Shown piece after piece: positions 4,835 through 5,463 of a stretch of DNA of 5,463 nucleotides. Numbering within the stretch: the stretch's first letter is position 1; the number at the start of each line of letters is the position of its first letter. Source of the DNA: Desulfobulbaceae bacterium (GTDB lineage: Bacteria; Desulfobacterota; Desulfobulbia; Desulfobulbales; SURF-16); the NCBI GenBank assembly GCA_021160685.1, contig JAGHCC010000355.1, forward strand, positions 1 through 5,463, in the 5' to 3' direction. Under the pieces are notes generated by a model. It did not search any database. It was not told the origin of the DNA and saw only the letters and a list, made by a program, of their open reading frames with translations. A program made the translations under genes and the position numbers.

Positions 4835-5463
4835 TGAAACAATCGATTACAGCAATAATCATCTTGCTCTCTATTCTTTTTCCGCTGCTCGCCGGACAGG
4901 CCGGGGCTGATCCTCAAACCGGGCGGGAAGAACTTCTCACCCAGGGCGCATCCTTTTTCAGGCAGGCCAATGAAAGCAATGATCCGGAAGAAGCCCGCAG
5001 GCTTTACAGCAAGGCTCTGCTGCGCTATGAAAAGTTGAGCCGAGAGATTGAAAACGGCAAACTCTACTATAACATCGGCAATGTCTATTTCCGCCTCGAT
5101 GATCTGGGCCGGGCCATTGTCAATTACCGGCGGGCCGAACAGCTGATTGCCGATGACCCGAATCTGCGCCAGAACCTGGACTATGCTCTCAGCGAGAGAC
5201 AGGACAGAATCGAACCCAAACAGGAGGAGGAACTGTTGCGCACGCTTTTCTTCTGGCATTACGATCTGCCGTCTTCCTTGCGCATGAAAATCTTTGCCGG
5301 TTTTTATATTTCTTTCTGGCTGTTGGCTGGACTGACCTATGCTAGTCCCCTGGCCATACCGAAATGGCCCTTTATTCTTTCACTTCTTCTGACCGTGTCT
5401 CTTGGCGGTTCACTTCTCCTTGACCGCTCGAACCGCACCCTCCCGCGCGGAGTACTTGTCGCG
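4834..5463 (+). CDS. batE: BatE, TPR membrane protein (3' end outside window)
   Basis: The frame opens at the ATG overlapping the batD stop and stays open for 210 codons to the window edge. It begins with a Sec signal peptide (about 1-25, MKQSITAIIILLSILFPLLA...). A TPR region covers about 31-122: LLTQGASFFRQAN, LYYNIGNVYFRLDDLGRAIVNYRRAEQL, then NLRQNLDYAL. The phrase YNIGNVYFRLDDLGRAI is characteristic of BatE. Two membrane segments follow, about 152-171 (KIFAGFYISFWLLAGLTYA) and 178-196 (WPFILSLLLTVSLGGSLLL). The visible part stops at RTLPRGVLVA, which in related proteins leads straight into a C-terminal bacterial SH3-like domain; that domain is expected but not visible. The TPRs probably sit in the periplasm and contact BatC, BatD or the vWA proteins. 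The codon style matches batD, with no sign of a break. Confidence 0.9.
   Translation, partial: MKQSITAIIILLSILFPLLAGQAGADPQTGREELLTQGASFFRQANESNDPEEARRLYSKALLRYEKLSREIENGKLYYNIGNVYFRLDDLGRAIVNYRRAEQLIADDPNLRQNLDYALSERQDRIEPKQEEELLRTLFFWHYDLPSSLRMKIFAGFYISFWLLAGLTYASPLAIPKWPFILSLLLTVSLGGSLLLDRSNRTLPRGVLVA

Noticed and set aside
4789..5259. 156-codon open frame on the - strand opposite the batD/batE junction
   Set aside because: The + strand here encodes a signal peptide and TPRs in frame with a coupled start. The reverse frame has no family features.

Overview
The window is an internal slice of a Bat (Bacteroides aerotolerance) operon. Five genes lie head to tail on the + strand: batA (3' two-thirds only), batB, batC, batD and batE (5' part only). 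Nothing convincing is encoded on the - strand, and no promoter or terminator is visible, so the transcription unit starts and ends outside the window. By family precedent, moxR (AAA+ ATPase) and a DUF58 gene are expected just upstream, but they are not in view.

Organism: a Gram-negative-type bacterium with roughly balanced GC. It makes exported proteins with Sec signal peptides and single-pass membrane proteins. A batABCDE order with a long Q/E/K-rich BatC, plus dispersed short palindromic repeats between genes, fits environmental Desulfobacterota (sulfate-reducer-like) genomes. Other phyla that carry bat operons cannot be excluded, and this assignment is only a moderate-confidence inference.

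Layout: 1-609 BatA (von Willebrand A domain, C-terminal membrane anchor). 610-708 intergenic, filled by an imperfect palindrome built of 9-bp units. 709-1770 BatB (second vWA protein, complete MIDAS site, three membrane segments). 1717-1798 a second, unrelated palindrome built of 8-bp units, which overlaps the end of batB. 1805-1832 four 7-bp direct repeats abutting the batC ATG. 1833-2984 BatC (exported TPR protein). 2984-4834 BatD (exported beta-sandwich protein with a membrane anchor and cytoplasmic tail). 4834-5463 BatE (signal peptide, TPR, two membrane segments, cut before its expected SH3 domain).

Together: BatA and BatB present vWA domains, and BatC and BatE carry TPR domains that can bind partners. 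BatD supplies a large extracytoplasmic beta-rich region. The set probably forms an envelope complex, with a MoxR ATPase acting from the cytoplasm. Its biochemical role is unsettled; the name comes from oxygen tolerance in Bacteroides fragilis.

The most unusual feature is the contrast between junctions. batC/batD and batD/batE are joined by one-base TAATG overlaps with purine-rich ribosome sites. The batA/batB and batB/batC junctions have instead been rebuilt by three kinds of short repeat. These repeats supply the last 17 codons of BatB, leave batB and batC without visible ribosome sites, and create translatable linkers (609-704 and 1767-1832) that could keep the genes translationally coupled.
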